NCBI GenBank assembly: GCA_018062345.1
Contig: JAGOSL010000012.1
Span: 1-36,206 of the forward strand
Reading direction: 5' to 3'
DNA length: 36,206 nucleotides
From: Pseudomonadota bacterium
Lineage (GTDB): Bacteria > Pseudomonadota > Alphaproteobacteria > Paracaedibacterales > CAITNM01
Positions 1 through 9,973 of this stretch are shown here, one piece after another. The notes below the pieces were generated by a model that was not told the DNA's origin, did no database searches, and saw only the letters and a program-made list of their open reading frames with translations. Every line of letters begins with the position of its first letter. Position 1 is the first letter of the stretch. A program made the position numbers and the translations under genes.

Positions 1-122
1 CCACCAACCTCGGCCAATACCTTCGTGATCGCTGCCGTTAACGACGTCTTCCCATGGTCAACGTGACCTATCGTTCCTATATTACAGTGGGGCTTATTCC
101 TCGAAAATTTCTCTTTTGACAT
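1..122 (-). CDS. tuf: Elongation factor Tu, N-terminal fragment (cut by window edge)
   Basis: EF-Tu is the GTPase that carries aminoacyl-tRNA to the ribosome. The 40 visible codons read [20 protein letters not shown] and then the P-loop [11 protein letters not shown], which is diagnostic. The start codon is at 120-122, and the Shine-Dalgarno sequence AAGGAG overlaps the fusA stop codon, so translation is probably coupled to fusA. It is the last visible gene of an rpsL-rpsG-fusA-tuf operon. The rest of the protein lies outside the window to the left. Confidence 0.96.
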   Translation of the reverse strand, partial: MSKEKFSRNKPHCNIGTIGHVDHGKTSLTAAITKVLAEVG

Positions 123-131
123 GGTAACTCC

Positions 132-2204
132 TTACGCCATCTTTGCTTTAATTTCATCCGCTACGTTTTGCGGAACTTGTTCATAGTGATCAAACACCAT
201 CGAAAACTGAGCACGCCCTTGCGACATTGAACGCAAAGTATTCACATACCCGAACATGTTTGCCAATGGCACCAAGGCATTAATCACTCGTGCATTACCA
301 CGTTGATCCATACCTGTTACCTGACCACGGCGACTATTCAAATCACCGATCACATCACCCATATAATCTTCTGGTGTAACAACTTCTACTTTCATAACTG
401 GCTCTAATAATTTCGGAGCACACTTCAAAACACCTTCACGGAATGCTGCACGTGCCGCAATTTCAAACGCCAATGCACTTGAGTCAACATCGTGGTATGC
501 ACCATCTGTAAGAGTTGCTTTAAAATCAATTGTTGGGAATCCTGCCACCACACCTGTAGTAATTGCAGACTCCAATCCCTTAATCACACCGGGAATATAT
601 TCTCTTGGAACTGAACCGCCAACAACCTTATTTTCAAAAACAAATCCAGAGCCTGGCTCCAGCGGCTCAAATGTAAATTTAACTCGCGCGAACTGACCAG
701 CTCCACCACTTTGCTTTTTGTGCGTGTAATCGTAATCGGCAGCCTTCGTAATAGTTTCTCGGTAAGCAACTTGCGGCGCACCAATATTTGCATCAACTTT
801 GTACTCACGCTTCAGAATATCAACCTTAATTTCAAGGTGTAATTCTCCCATACCCTTCATAACTGTTTGACCAGTTTCTGGGTCAGAATGAATTCTAAAT
901 GAAGGGTCTTCCGAAGCCAAACGAGACAAGGCAACCGACATTTTTTCTTGGTCAGCTTTTGTTTTAGGCTCAATAGCAATTTCAATAACTGGCTCTGGAA
1001 ATTCCATTTTTTCCAAAATTACTGGTTTATTGCTGTCACAAAGAGTATCACCTGTTGTTGTGCTTTTTAATCCGCACAATGCAACGATATCGCCAGCATA
1101 AGCTTCTTTAATATCTTCACGAGAGTTTGCATGCATCAAAAGCATACGGCCAACTCTCTCTTTTTTATCCTTCGTTGAGTTATCAACACCAGAACCCGAT
1201 TCAAGCTTTCCTGAGTAAACACGAACGAAAGTAATAGAACCAACGAAAGGGTCGGTCATGATTTTAAATGCAAGACCTGAAAATGGCTCTGTATCCTCTG
1301 GCTTTCTGAGGACTTCATTATCACGATCATCAGTTCCTGTAACAGCACCAATATCAGCAGGAGAAGGAAGATAATCAACAACACCATCAAGAAGCGGTTG
1401 AACACCTTTGTTTTTAAAGGCGCTACCACAAAGCACAGGAACAAACATGCTTTTCACAGTTCCACGGCGAATTGCAGCCTTCAATTGCGCTGGCGTAGGC
1501 TCTTTACCTTCCAAGTAAGCTTCCATCAAAGCATCATCGGCTTCAACGGCAGTCTCAATTAGACGATGCCTATACTCGGCAGCTTTTTCTTTTAAATCAA
1601 CTGGAATTTCAACGATATCAAACTGAGCACCAAGACTCTCATCGCGCCAGATAATAGCATTATTATTAACAAGATCAACAATTCCCGCAAAATCAGCTTC
1701 AGCACCAACAGGCAGCATAGTCACAAGAGGGCGAGCACCAAGACGATCAACAATCATGTCAACGCAACGGTAAAAATCAGCGCCCATTCGGTCTAATTTA
1801 TTGATAAAGCATATTCTTGGAACATTGTATTTATCAGCTTGACGCCATACGGTCTCTGATTGAGGCTCAACACCTGCAACACCATCAAATACAGCAACAG
1901 CACCATCGAGAACACGCAAAGAACGCTCAACCTCAATAGTGAAGTCAACGTGCCCAGGGGTGTCGATAATATTAATACGGTGATCATTCCAAAAACAAGT
2001 CGTTGCAGCAGAGGTGATCGTGATACCACGCTCTTGCTCTTGCTCCATCCAGTCCATAACGGCAGTGCCCTCATGAACTTCACCAATTTTGTATGATTTT
2101 CCAGTATAGTAAAGAATACGCTCGGTTGTTGTTGTTTTTCCGGCGTCGATGTGCGCCATGATTCCGATATTGCGATATTGATTTAATTGCGTTGTACGTG
2201 CCAT
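132..2204 (-). CDS. fusA: Elongation factor G
   Basis: EF-G is the GTPase that drives ribosomal translocation and helps recycle ribosomes. The 690-residue length is normal for the family. The G domain is intact: P-loop AHIDAGKTT at residues 17-25, then RGITI (switch I), DTPGHVDFT (G3) and NKLD (G4). The C-terminal part carries the domain IV/V signatures ([22 protein letters not shown]). It lies 11 bases downstream of rpsG and 9 bases upstream of tuf, the classical str operon order. Nothing looks truncated or unusual. Confidence 0.98.
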   Translation of the reverse strand: MARTTQLNQYRNIGIMAHIDAGKTTTTERILYYTGKSYKIGEVHEGTAVMDWMEQEQERGITITSAATTCFWNDHRINIIDTPGHVDFTIEVERSLRVLDGAVAVFDGVAGVEPQSETVWRQADKYNVPRICFINKLDRMGADFYRCVDMIVDRLGARPLVTMLPVGAEADFAGIVDLVNNNAIIWRDESLGAQFDIVEIPVDLKEKAAEYRHRLIETAVEADDALMEAYLEGKEPTPAQLKAAIRRGTVKSMFVPVLCGSAFKNKGVQPLLDGVVDYLPSPADIGAVTGTDDRDNEVLRKPEDTEPFSGLAFKIMTDPFVGSITFVRVYSGKLESGSGVDNSTKDKKERVGRMLLMHANSREDIKEAYAGDIVALCGLKSTTTGDTLCDSNKPVILEKMEFPEPVIEIAIEPKTKADQEKMSVALSRLASEDPSFRIHSDPETGQTVMKGMGELHLEIKVDILKREYKVDANIGAPQVAYRETITKAADYDYTHKKQSGGAGQFARVKFTFEPLEPGSGFVFENKVVGGSVPREYIPGVIKGLESAITTGVVAGFPTIDFKATLTDGAYHDVDSSALAFEIAARAAFREGVLKCAPKLLEPVMKVEVVTPEDYMGDVIGDLNSRRGQVTGMDQRGNARVINALVPLANMFGYVNTLRSMSQGRAQFSMVFDHYEQVPQNVADEIKAKMA

Positions 2205-2215
2205 GATTTACAGAC

Positions 2216-2698
<483 letters not shown>

Positions 2699-2727
2699 TT
2701 ACTATTTCAAAGAACTTCAGTAATTAA

Positions 2728-3099
2728 CTACTTTGGTCGTTTAGCACCATACTTAGAACGACCTTGTTTTCTATCTTTAACACCTTGCGTATCCAATGAA
2801 CCACGCACGATATGATAACGCACACCAGGTAAGTCCTTTACGCGACCACCACGAATCAGAACAACAGAGTGCTCTTGAAGATTGTGCCCTTCACCCGGAA
2901 TATAACCAGTAACCTCATAACCGTTAGTCAATCGAATACGAGCCACCTTACGCAATGCAGAGTTAGGCTTTTTCGGAGCAGTCGTAAACACACGTGTACA
3001 CACACCGCGACGTTGAGGGCAGGCCTCTAGCGCAGGAACCTTATTACGATCCATTTTAGGTTCACGTGATTTTCGTATTAACTGATTAATTGTTGGCAT
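2728..3099 (-). CDS. rpsL: 30S ribosomal protein S12
   Basis: S12 sits at the decoding centre and affects translational accuracy. The 123-residue protein starts [10 protein letters not shown] and contains the conserved KKPNSALRK and [14 protein letters not shown] segments. The two lysines whose mutation gives streptomycin resistance in other bacteria are both wild type here (K43 and K88 counting Met as 1). It is the first gene of the str operon, and a strong promoter lies 55-83 bases upstream of its start. Confidence 0.98.
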   Translation of the reverse strand: MPTINQLIRKSREPKMDRNKVPALEACPQRRGVCTRVFTTAPKKPNSALRKVARIRLTNGYEVTGYIPGEGHNLQEHSVVLIRGGRVKDLPGVRYHIVRGSLDTQGVKDRKQGRSKYGAKRPK

Positions 3100-3153
3100 A
3101 AATTACATCTCTAGGTGTTAAGTATTTATCAAATTTCCCTTTAAACTTCGTGT

Positions 3154-3182
3154 ATCCTAATAACGGTTACCAGCAAAGTCAA
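3154..3182 (-). promoter_or_regulatory. Sigma-70-type promoter of the str operon
   Basis: On the minus strand there is TTGACT (3177-3182), a 17-base spacer, and TAGGAT (3154-3159). That is 5/6 and 4/6 matches to the -35 and -10 consensus at ideal spacing. It lies between carD and rpsL, so rpsL-rpsG-fusA-tuf need not depend on read-through from carD. The start of transcription is expected near 3147. Confidence 0.65.
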
Positions 3183-3197
3183 GACTTTCTTTTGTCA

Positions 3198-3692
3198 CTA
3201 AGCAACGCGAAGCGAACATTCCATTTTTTCAATTGCAGCCTGCTCATCCAACTGCTCAACAGCTGAAAGCTCACGAACAAAACGCTCAACAGCCGCCTGA
3301 TAAATTTGACGCTCACTGTAAGATTGCTCTGTATCATTTCCGCGCCTATACAGGTCACGTATAACCTCCGCTATCGACGAAGGCAGACCAGAATTAATTT
3401 TTGACTCGTATTCCTGCGCACGACGACTCCACATAACTCGACGAGGCTTCGTACGCACAGAAAGCATTTTAAGAGCTTCATCCATTTCTTTTTTTGTACT
3501 CAAAGCTCTCAAGCCAGCATTTTTTGCTTTTTCCCTTGGTAGGCGAAGAACCATCTTATCTTTTTCAAAATTGATCACCAGCAACACAAGCTCTGTACCA
3601 GCAATGCTATGAGATTCACTTCCTATAAGCTTTCCCACGCCATGAGCTGGATACACAACATATTCACCAACCTTAAAACTCTTTGCTGCCAT
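3198..3692 (-). CDS. carD: CarD/CdnL-family RNA polymerase-binding regulator
   Basis: CarD proteins bind the RNA polymerase beta subunit and stabilise the open complex, especially at rRNA and ribosomal-protein promoters. The N-terminal Tudor-like RNA polymerase-interaction domain starts FKVGEYVVYPAHGVGKL and runs through KMVLRLPREKA (about residues 6-55). The helical C-terminal domain includes MWSRRAQEYESKI, whose Trp (W88) corresponds to the wedge Trp that contacts the upstream edge of the transcription bubble. The 164-residue length fits the alphaproteobacterial family. The gene lies just upstream of the str operon and downstream of fdxA. Confidence 0.93.
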   Translation of the reverse strand: MAAKSFKVGEYVVYPAHGVGKLIGSESHSIAGTELVLLVINFEKDKMVLRLPREKAKNAGLRALSTKKEMDEALKMLSVRTKPRRVMWSRRAQEYESKINSGLPSSIAEVIRDLYRRGNDTEQSYSERQIYQAAVERFVRELSAVEQLDEQAAIEKMECSLRVA

Positions 3693-3764
3693 AATCTAAA
3701 CATTCCTCAAAAAAAACTTTCACAACTCCACTAGATATGGGAATCATTCCTAAAAATTCAAGAG

Positions 3765-4097
3765 CTACTTCTTTGACGGCTCTTTGCTAAAGTACTTTAA
3801 CTTACCTGGCACCTTATCCCAAACATTTGCGTCTGGCGGTGGCTCTTTTTTACGTGTTATATTCGGCCACTTTTTAGAATACTCACTATTAAGCTCTAGC
3901 CACTGCCCAGCATCTTCTTTTGTGTCGGGCAATATCGCCTCAATCGGACACTCTAATTCGCAAACCCCGCAATCAATACAAATATCAGGGTCAATCACCA
4001 GCATGTTTTCTCCCTCGAAAAAACAGTCCACCGGACAGACTTCTACACAGTCTGTGTACTTACATTTTATACATGCTTCAGTAACAACGTAGGTCAC
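3765..4097 (-). CDS. fdxA: Seven-iron ferredoxin (3Fe-4S/4Fe-4S), FdxA type
   Basis: This is a small soluble electron carrier. The cysteine pattern [17 protein letters not shown] followed by [11 protein letters not shown] matches the Azotobacter FdI type, in which one motif holds a 3Fe-4S and the other a 4Fe-4S cluster. The tail ending in [13 protein letters not shown] is typical of the roughly 110-residue alphaproteobacterial FdxA. I chose the GTG at 4097 because the family begins (M)[13 protein letters not shown]. An ATG five codons upstream (4112) would add SLLF before it. Neither start has a convincing Shine-Dalgarno sequence. The gene is 61 bases downstream of the glycosyltransferase gene. 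Confidence 0.93.
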   Translation of the reverse strand: MTYVVTEACIKCKYTDCVEVCPVDCFFEGENMLVIDPDICIDCGVCELECPIEAILPDTKEDAGQWLELNSEYSKKWPNITRKKEPPPDANVWDKVPGKLKYFSKEPSKK

Positions 4098-4173
4098 AAA
4101 AAGTAGGGACATTTCAAGCTACCCAAAGAAGTAGCATATCTATCGATTGTAAGCAAGTTAAGAATCGCTAAAT

Positions 4174-5289
4174 TCATTTTAAAATTTTATTATAAATATT
4201 TACAATTTTTGCGTTAATCACATCATTACAATACAAATTCTCCGCCAATTCTCTGCCTCTACTACCAAGAACTTCACATGCAATTTTATCCGCCACACAT
4301 TTTTCAAATGCCTTTTTTAAGCCTTCAACGCTTTTTATTGGCACTTTTATACCATTATCACTATGCACAATTTCATCACACCCAATCGCATCAGTCGTAA
4401 TAATCGGCAACCCGCAAGCCATCGCCTCCAACAGCGATTTAGGCATGCCCTCTCTGTAACTTGGCAAAACCGCTACATGTGTTTGGGCATAAACACTCTT
4501 CACGTCATCCACATGACCCAGCCACTCCACAACACCTTCGCTAGCCCATTTTCTTAAAATATCTTGCGGAATCGATTCAGGATTTTCAGTATCTGGCGAA
4601 CCCGCAAGCAAAAAGCGCACCTTTTGAGCAGGGTTATCTCGTACAAATTCTTCAGCAGCATTTACAAATTCTTTTATCCCCTTAGTCCATAACATACGAG
4701 CCACAAGACTAAATGTAAAAAATTCTGCACTCTTATCCTTTACCGGATAAAAAGCTTTCACATCAACACCTGAACCAGAGACAAGGTACAAATCAGATTT
4801 TGGCAACAACGCCTTACATGCTATATAGTCTTGCTGATTCTGAACCATTACAGCAACCGTCGAATGATTTAAGATCAACCTAAGCGCACACCTAACAAGC
4901 GGGCGCAACAATTTTGCTTTCAAGTGGCGCGATGTAAAAATATACCCAAAACCATTAATTGAATTCACACTGGGAATTCCATAAAATCTTGCCAGCAACG
5001 CTCCGTACAAAGAAGGTTTCAAAGCAACATTATGAATAATGGCAGGGCGAAACTTTTTAAAAACAAAAAACAAATCGATTAATGTTTGAATCTCTCTAAA
5101 TGGATTTAAGCTTCCTCGCTTGAATCTTACTGCGAAATTTTTTATCCCGTTTATTTTAGCTGTATCATTTTTTTGAAATAATGTTGTAGAAACTGCCACA
5201 TCAAAATTTGAGGTCTGGGCATATCTTGCTAAATCCAACCTGTGACTTAAAAAGTATTCTGCTTTTGCCACAAAATATAAAAGCCTCAT
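4174..5289 (-). CDS. Family 4 glycosyltransferase (GT-B fold)
   Basis: This is probably a sugar transferase for a surface glycan; the donor and acceptor cannot be told from sequence. The N-terminal GT-B half begins MRLLYFVAKAEYFLSHR. The C-terminal half has the GT4 donor-site features: ARMLWTKGIKEF (R198, K203), VEWLGHVDDV, and REGMPKSLLEAMACGLP, which holds the EX7E motif (E280, E288). The length of 371 residues is normal. Its start overlaps the stop of the PhzF-like gene by four bases (ATGA), so the two are translationally coupled at the end of the hemJ-rho cluster. No other LPS or capsule genes are adjacent. Confidence 0.88.
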   Translation of the reverse strand: MRLLYFVAKAEYFLSHRLDLARYAQTSNFDVAVSTTLFQKNDTAKINGIKNFAVRFKRGSLNPFREIQTLIDLFFVFKKFRPAIIHNVALKPSLYGALLARFYGIPSVNSINGFGYIFTSRHLKAKLLRPLVRCALRLILNHSTVAVMVQNQQDYIACKALLPKSDLYLVSGSGVDVKAFYPVKDKSAEFFTFSLVARMLWTKGIKEFVNAAEEFVRDNPAQKVRFLLAGSPDTENPESIPQDILRKWASEGVVEWLGHVDDVKSVYAQTHVAVLPSYREGMPKSLLEAMACGLPIITTDAIGCDEIVHSDNGIKVPIKSVEGLKKAFEKCVADKIACEVLGSRGRELAENLYCNDVINAKIVNIYNKILK

Positions 5290-6065
5290 AATACCTTCAA
5301 AACACCTTCAAAAATCTTTTTAACCGGCGCAGTAACGCGTACAAAATCTTTTTCAATCCTCACATTTCCAGCAGCCTTGCGCGGACTAACCTGCAAAAAA
5401 GAAAGATTGTCTTTTTTCAAACGATCCGCCCAAAATAAAGGCAAAAACGTTTGAACAAACAAGCTACCGTTATTTTCATTAACATAGTGCTTAGGCGAAA
5501 AATAGCGATAAACATAATCACAAGAAATAGTATCATCTTCTGCTGTAAGCACCACTCTTTCGTAATCAAGCTTGGCAATTCGATTAAAATCAACTTCTAA
5601 CTTAACCACTTCTTCGACAGTACGCAGCTCTACCACGCAAGTTTTACCAAGCTCGCGAACAGACACAGGCATAACATCAAATGCTTGATTTAATCTCTCT
5701 GGCATCTCTGTCATATCAAGAGACCGCTTGGGCACAGAAATAGAAACAGAATCTCCGATCACATCAACATCAAAAACATGATCTAAGGTGTGTAAAATAC
5801 TCTTTTTTTGTTTTGCATAATGCTTGGCTACGCCTAAAAGCCCATGATTAATCGGCCAAATGCTTCCATCTTTCGCGAAGCTTTCAACCCAAATTTTTTG
5901 ATCCTCTTCCCAAACAAAACACGTTACCGTTTGGCAAAGCTCAACAGCAATTTTAATAGCCATTGATTGCTCAAGCTTTTTTGAAACTTGCACCACTGCC
6001 GCAGGGTGCCCCTGAAACGGACCCTCAGCGAAACTGTCATAAAGACAATAATTTAACGCTAACAC
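5286..6065 (-). CDS. PhzF-family isomerase/epimerase-like protein
   Basis: The N-terminus (YDSFAEGPFQGHPAAVVQV) matches the PhzF fold signature, whose usual form is DAFT-PF-GNPAAVV. Two residues known from PhzF align: Glu42 (near PhzF Glu45) and His74 in INHGLLGVAKHY, which replaces the usual CGHATL. The second-half motif RYFSP...VNENNGS replaces the usual EDPATGS, so the catalytic Asp of PhzF appears to be Asn and the loop is shortened. At 259 residues it is a little short for the family. It may be a divergent isomerase or an inactive relative; the substrate is unknown. It starts 10 bases after rho and overlaps the glycosyltransferase gene. Confidence 0.72.
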   Translation of the reverse strand: MLALNYCLYDSFAEGPFQGHPAAVVQVSKKLEQSMAIKIAVELCQTVTCFVWEEDQKIWVESFAKDGSIWPINHGLLGVAKHYAKQKKSILHTLDHVFDVDVIGDSVSISVPKRSLDMTEMPERLNQAFDVMPVSVRELGKTCVVELRTVEEVVKLEVDFNRIAKLDYERVVLTAEDDTISCDYVYRYFSPKHYVNENNGSLFVQTFLPLFWADRLKKDNLSFLQVSPRKAAGNVRIEKDFVRVTAPVKKIFEGVLKVL

Positions 6066-6075
6066 GTGCTCAATC

Positions 6076-7338
6076 CTAGGTATTCATTGTCTGGAAAAAA
6101 TCATGATTGTTTTTGCTAAATTTAAGTTTATCTAGCAAAAATTCCATTGCCTCAACAGTACCCATAGGGTTAAGAATACGACGCAACACCCACATTTTTG
6201 TAAGCTCAGCCTTTTCAGTAACCAGCAATTCTTCTTTACGCGTACCTGACTTATTAACATCAATAGCTGGGAAAACTCGCTTTTCTGAAAGCTTACGGTC
6301 TAGCACTATTTCTGAGTTTCCAGTCCCCTTGAATTCTTCAAAGATAACTTCTTCCATGCGCGACCCAGTATCAATCATGGCAGTAGCGATAATAGTCAAC
6401 GAACCACCCTCTTCAATATTTCTAGCAGCACCAAAGAAGCGCTTAGGCCGCTGCAACGCATTAGCATCTACACCACCCGTTAGAACTTTACCAGATGATG
6501 GCACCACTGTATTATAAGCACGCGCTAAACGAGTAATAGAATCAAGCAATATAACTACATCTCGCTTTTGCTCAACCAATCGCTTTGCCTTTTCAATAAC
6601 CATTTCAGCAACTTGAACGTGTCGCGTTGCTGGCTCATCAAAAGTAGAACTAACTACCTCACCCTTAATAGATCTAGCCATATCAGTAACTTCTTCTGGG
6701 CGCTCATCTATCAACAACACAATCAAATAAGCATCAGGGTGATTTGCCGTAATAGAATGAGCAATACCTTGCAACATTACAGTTTTACCGGTTTTAGGAG
6801 GAGCAACAATAAGCGCACGCTGCCCCATACCTAATGGAGCAACCAAATCAATCACTCTGGTCGTGAAATCCTTATTAGGCCTTCCATCCTCAAACGCAAG
6901 ACTCAATCGCCTATCAGGATATAATGGTGTTAAGTTATCAAAATTTATACGATGGCGAATTTCTTCTGGCTCAACAAAATTGATTTTCTTAATTTTTACC
7001 AAAGCAAAATAACGCTCACCTTCCTTAGGCGCACGAATTTCACCCTCAACGCTGTCACCAGTTCGCAAACCAAGTCTACGAACTTGATTCGGAGAAACAT
7101 ATATATCGTCAGGACCTGGCAAATAGTTAGATTCAGGAGAGCGCAAGAAACCAAAGCCGTCTTGCAAAATTTCAATGACACCATCGCCAAAAATTGCAAT
7201 CTCTTTTTCAGCTAATTTTTTTAGTATAGCAAACATCAAATCTTGCTTGCGCAAACTACTTGCATTCTCAATACCGTGCTCTTCCGCAATCATCAAAAGC
7301 TCGGAAGGTGTTTTCTTTTTTAAATCTTGTAAATGCAT
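6076..7338 (-). CDS. rho: Transcription termination factor Rho
   Basis: Rho is a hexameric RNA helicase that ends transcription at unstructured, C-rich sites. Domains in order are a helical N-terminal domain ([20 protein letters not shown]), a cold-shock-like RNA-binding domain with DGFGFLR (about residue 61 on), and the RecA-like motor with Walker A PPKTGKT and Walker [17 protein letters not shown]. The Q-loop/R-loop region [20 protein letters not shown] and the C-terminal arginine-rich RRILNPMG stretch are present. The length (420 residues) is standard. It lies eight bases downstream of hemJ, a neighbour known from other alphaproteobacteria. Confidence 0.98.
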   Translation of the reverse strand: MHLQDLKKKTPSELLMIAEEHGIENASSLRKQDLMFAILKKLAEKEIAIFGDGVIEILQDGFGFLRSPESNYLPGPDDIYVSPNQVRRLGLRTGDSVEGEIRAPKEGERYFALVKIKKINFVEPEEIRHRINFDNLTPLYPDRRLSLAFEDGRPNKDFTTRVIDLVAPLGMGQRALIVAPPKTGKTVMLQGIAHSITANHPDAYLIVLLIDERPEEVTDMARSIKGEVVSSTFDEPATRHVQVAEMVIEKAKRLVEQKRDVVILLDSITRLARAYNTVVPSSGKVLTGGVDANALQRPKRFFGAARNIEEGGSLTIIATAMIDTGSRMEEVIFEEFKGTGNSEIVLDRKLSEKRVFPAIDVNKSGTRKEELLVTEKAELTKMWVLRRILNPMGTVEAMEFLLDKLKFSKNNHDFFQTMNT

Positions 7339-7346
7339 AAACTCTC

Positions 7347-7778
7347 TCAGAAAGGCTTCACTATAACGAAGATAGTTATTAAAATTAGAAGGACTGTAGG
7401 AATCTCATTGATAGCTCTAAAGAACTTTGAAGACTTAGAGCAAACACCTTGTTCAAGCTGCTTTCTCCAATGGTCTAGATAGTAGTGAAGCATAACCAGC
7501 AAAAATACGCAAGCAAGTTTTGCATGAGCCCAAAGCTCAAACTCATGGTGCGGAACAAAAAGCAACACAACACCAGTTAAAACTGCTATATGCATTGCTG
7601 GCTGCATAATTACTCGAAAAAGCTTCTTCTCCATTATTTCAAGCATTTTGCCATTTTGCGGATACTCAGTGTGATACACAAAAAGTCTAGGCAAATAAAA
7701 CAAGCCAGCCATCCATGAAATAACCGCAACAACATGGATCACTTTAATCCAAGAATAATACTCAAAAATAAAATTCAC
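7347..7778 (-). CDS. hemJ: Protoporphyrinogen IX oxidase, HemJ type
   Basis: HemJ is the membrane enzyme that oxidises protoporphyrinogen IX to protoporphyrin IX, the penultimate step of haem synthesis, in bacteria lacking HemG or HemY. The 143-residue protein has four predicted membrane helices and the conserved start [20 protein letters not shown] followed by [10 protein letters not shown], with His15 and Arg31 in the expected positions. The start is GTG (7776-7778) with AGGA upstream; the in-frame family start supports this. It is the first gene of hemJ-rho-PhzF-glycosyltransferase and is divergent from yajC. Confidence 0.9.
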   Translation of the reverse strand: MNFIFEYYSWIKVIHVVAVISWMAGLFYLPRLFVYHTEYPQNGKMLEIMEKKLFRVIMQPAMHIAVLTGVVLLFVPHHEFELWAHAKLACVFLLVMLHYYLDHWRKQLEQGVCSKSSKFFRAINEIPTVLLILITIFVIVKPF

Positions 7779-7817
7779 TATTATTTTCCTAAAATTCTAA
7801 ATATCTGCTGGGAATAT

Positions 7818-7846
7818 ATCATAATTTTTGTTACTCTGGTTGTGTA
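7818..7846 (-). promoter_or_regulatory. Candidate promoter for hemJ-rho cluster
   Basis: On the minus strand there is TACACA (7841-7846), a 17-base spacer, and TATGAT (7818-7823), 4/6 and 5/6 consensus matches. It lies in the hemJ/yajC divergent gap, about 40 bases upstream of the hemJ GTG. Confidence 0.4.
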
Positions 7847-7876
7847 TTGAAATTTTTATTTACGAAGGAGAGATTT

Positions 7877-8368
7877 GTGAAAAGTCTTGTAATAGCACTA
7901 ATTATTAGTACATCAGCATTATTTGCTAATGGCGGCGCAGGCGGGTTTGATATGATGCAACTTATTCCATTTGGTTTATTGATTGTTATCTTTTATTTCC
8001 TTCTTATTCGCCCTCAACAAAAAAAGGCTAAAGCCCATCAAGAAATGCTAAAAGCATTACACCGCGGCGACCACGTCGTAACTGCTGGTGGAATTTTAGG
8101 AACTGTAGATAAAGTCAGCGACAATGAAATTAGCTTAGAAATTGCCAACAATGTAAAAATACGCGTTGTAAAAGCAACCGTGACCGAAGTTCTTGCAAAA
8201 ACACGTCCAGTTGCTGAAACAGCAAAAAGTGCACCGGCTCCAAAAATGTCAAAAGCTTCTGACCCTGTGAAAAAATTGGTCGCTTCAAAAGCTAAACCAG
8301 CTGTAAAGCCAGCTGAGAAAAAAGCCACAAAACCAGCTCCAAAGAAAAAACAAAAATCTAAAAAATAA
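7877..8368 (+). CDS. yajC: YajC, accessory subunit of the Sec translocon
   Basis: YajC associates with SecD-SecF at the SecYEG channel. The protein has one transmembrane helix (LIPFGLLIVIFYFLLI) followed by RPQQKKAKAHQEMLKALHRGDHVVTAGGILGTV, which is diagnostic. I chose the GTG at 7877 because AAGGAG at 7865-7870 sits six bases before it and the product then begins with a signal-like MKSLVIALIISTSALFA. A TTG at 7847 in the same frame would put that ribosome-binding site inside the gene. The last ~50 residues form a Lys/Ala/Pro-rich tail, longer than in E. coli YajC. secD follows after 13 bases. Confidence 0.93.
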   Translation: MKSLVIALIISTSALFANGGAGGFDMMQLIPFGLLIVIFYFLLIRPQQKKAKAHQEMLKALHRGDHVVTAGGILGTVDKVSDNEISLEIANNVKIRVVKATVTEVLAKTRPVAETAKSAPAPKMSKASDPVKKLVASKAKPAVKPAEKKATKPAPKKKQKSKK

Positions 8369-8381
8369 ATAATTAAGGTTA

Positions 8382-9965
8382 ATGATGTTATTTGGTTTCT
8401 CTCAAGCGCGTAAAATTACGACAGTTATAATTTGCTTAGCCGGCATACTTCTTTGTTTACCAAACATGGTCAATGAAGAAACCGCTGAGAAACTTCCTTC
8501 ATGGTTACAGAACAAGGTTAGCCTTGGCCTTGATCTAAGAGGAGGCTCTCACATTCAACTAGAAGTCGATTTAAAAGCAGTGAACGCTGAGTTTTTAAAC
8601 AATCTACTAGCTGATGTACGCAGTTCCCTTCGCAAAGAAAACATTGGATACTTAAACCTACGTGTTGAACGTCAGGAAAGTAGCCCTACACTTCTCTTCA
8701 GCTTGAGAGATCCAACACATCAAAATAAAATCAATAATATCATCAAGAAGATCGATTCCTCTTTATTAACTTCCATTTCACCCGATGGGCAGGTAACAAT
8801 CACAGTTGATCCTATTGTGGCAAAAAATAGATCAAAGCAAATCATCGAACAATCTATTGAAGTTATCCGCAGACGCATCGATGAAACTGGAACGAAAGAA
8901 CCAACAATCATTCGCCAAGGCGCTGATCGTATTATTGTTCAACTTCCAGGCGTTGATGACCCTCAAGAAGTTAAGAAAATTCTAGGTCAAACTGCGAAAA
9001 TGGCCTTTCACATGGTGGATAGCGGAGCACAAAATACAGGTCATGCAGGGCCAGATTCAACCATGCTAGAGTATGTACGCAATGCAGAAGAAGGCGGCCA
9101 CAAAATAGCCGTACGCAACCAGATTTCAGTAAGCGGAGAACATCTTGTTGATGCTCAAGCCACAACAGATGCACAAACAGGCCAAATTGGCGTTGCATTA
9201 CGCTTCAACAATATTGGCGCCCGTAAATTTGCAGAAATTTCTGCCAACAATATTGGAAGACAATTTGCTGTCGTGCTTGATGGAAAAGTTTTAACAGCAC
9301 CTGTGTTCAGGTCAGCTATTCCAAATGGAAATGCCGAAATTTCAGGTGGATTTCGCAGCATAAAAGAAGCCAATGAACTGGCCCTTCTATTACGTGCAGG
9401 GTCCCTGCCAGCACCACTGAAAATTGTTGAAGAAAGAACTGTAGGACCAAGTCTTGGCGCTGATTCTATTCATGACGGACGTAACGCCACAGTAATTGCA
9501 TTTTTGCTTGTTTCAGTGTTTATGTTTTTGGGGTATTCAACATTTGGCTTTTTCGCAAATATTGCCCTGATATTCAATATGGTTTTGCTTTTTGCTGGCC
9601 TCTCGCTACTTCAAGCAACCCTAACTTTGCCAGGTATTGCAGGTATTGCCATGACTATTGGTATGGCTGTTGATGCTAATGTACTCATTTATGAACGCAT
9701 AAAAGAAGAAATTCGCGCAGGAACCTCTGCACTCGCCGCAATAGAAGCAGGGTTTGAGCGCGCAATGACAACCATTATAGACTCAAATCTTACCACGCTT
9801 ATTGCCGCTGCAGTGCTATATGAATTTGGCTCTGGACCAATTCGTGGCTTCGCAGTAACTACAGCAATTGGCATTTCAGTATCAATGTTTACCGCCTTAT
9901 CCGTTACTAAACTAATAACTGCCTGGTGGTTTAAAAATAAACAAATTCAAACTCTGCCCATCTAA
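8382..9965 (+). CDS. secD: Protein translocase subunit SecD
   Basis: SecD with SecF uses the proton gradient to pull exported proteins through the Sec channel from the periplasmic side. The 527-residue protein has an N-terminal membrane helix, then the signature LGLDLRGGSHIQLEVD (P1 head start). The periplasmic P1/P4 region includes RIIVQLPGVDDP. Five more C-terminal helices carry GIAMTIGMAVDANVLIYERIKEE, the conserved motif (the Asp is used in proton coupling in the family). It lies between yajC and secF with short gaps, as in most Gram-negative bacteria. Confidence 0.97.
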   Translation: MMLFGFSQARKITTVIICLAGILLCLPNMVNEETAEKLPSWLQNKVSLGLDLRGGSHIQLEVDLKAVNAEFLNNLLADVRSSLRKENIGYLNLRVERQESSPTLLFSLRDPTHQNKINNIIKKIDSSLLTSISPDGQVTITVDPIVAKNRSKQIIEQSIEVIRRRIDETGTKEPTIIRQGADRIIVQLPGVDDPQEVKKILGQTAKMAFHMVDSGAQNTGHAGPDSTMLEYVRNAEEGGHKIAVRNQISVSGEHLVDAQATTDAQTGQIGVALRFNNIGARKFAEISANNIGRQFAVVLDGKVLTAPVFRSAIPNGNAEISGGFRSIKEANELALLLRAGSLPAPLKIVEERTVGPSLGADSIHDGRNATVIAFLLVSVFMFLGYSTFGFFANIALIFNMVLLFAGLSLLQATLTLPGIAGIAMTIGMAVDANVLIYERIKEEIRAGTSALAAIEAGFERAMTTIIDSNLTTLIAAAVLYEFGSGPIRGFAVTTAIGISVSMFTALSVTKLITAWWFKNKQIQTLPI

Positions 9966-9973
9966 GGAAGAAT

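Noticed and set aside
584-2096. Several open frames on both strands inside fusA (584-808, 1256-1444, 1793-2086, 1860-2096)
   Set aside because: They lie within the complete EF-G gene, have no ribosome-binding site and resemble no protein; they are shadows of the real frame.
3725-3745. Inverted repeat GGAATGATTCC upstream of carD as an operator
   Set aside because: Short arms, no clear promoter match around it, and such repeats are expected by chance in AT-rich sequence.
7847-7876. TTG start of yajC ten codons upstream
   Set aside because: It would place the AAGGAG ribosome-binding site inside the gene and spoil the signal-like N-terminus; the GTG at 7877 is better.
8038-8328. Antisense open frame opposite the yajC tail
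   Set aside because: It is the mirror of a low-complexity Lys/Ala/Pro-rich coding stretch and shows no start signals.
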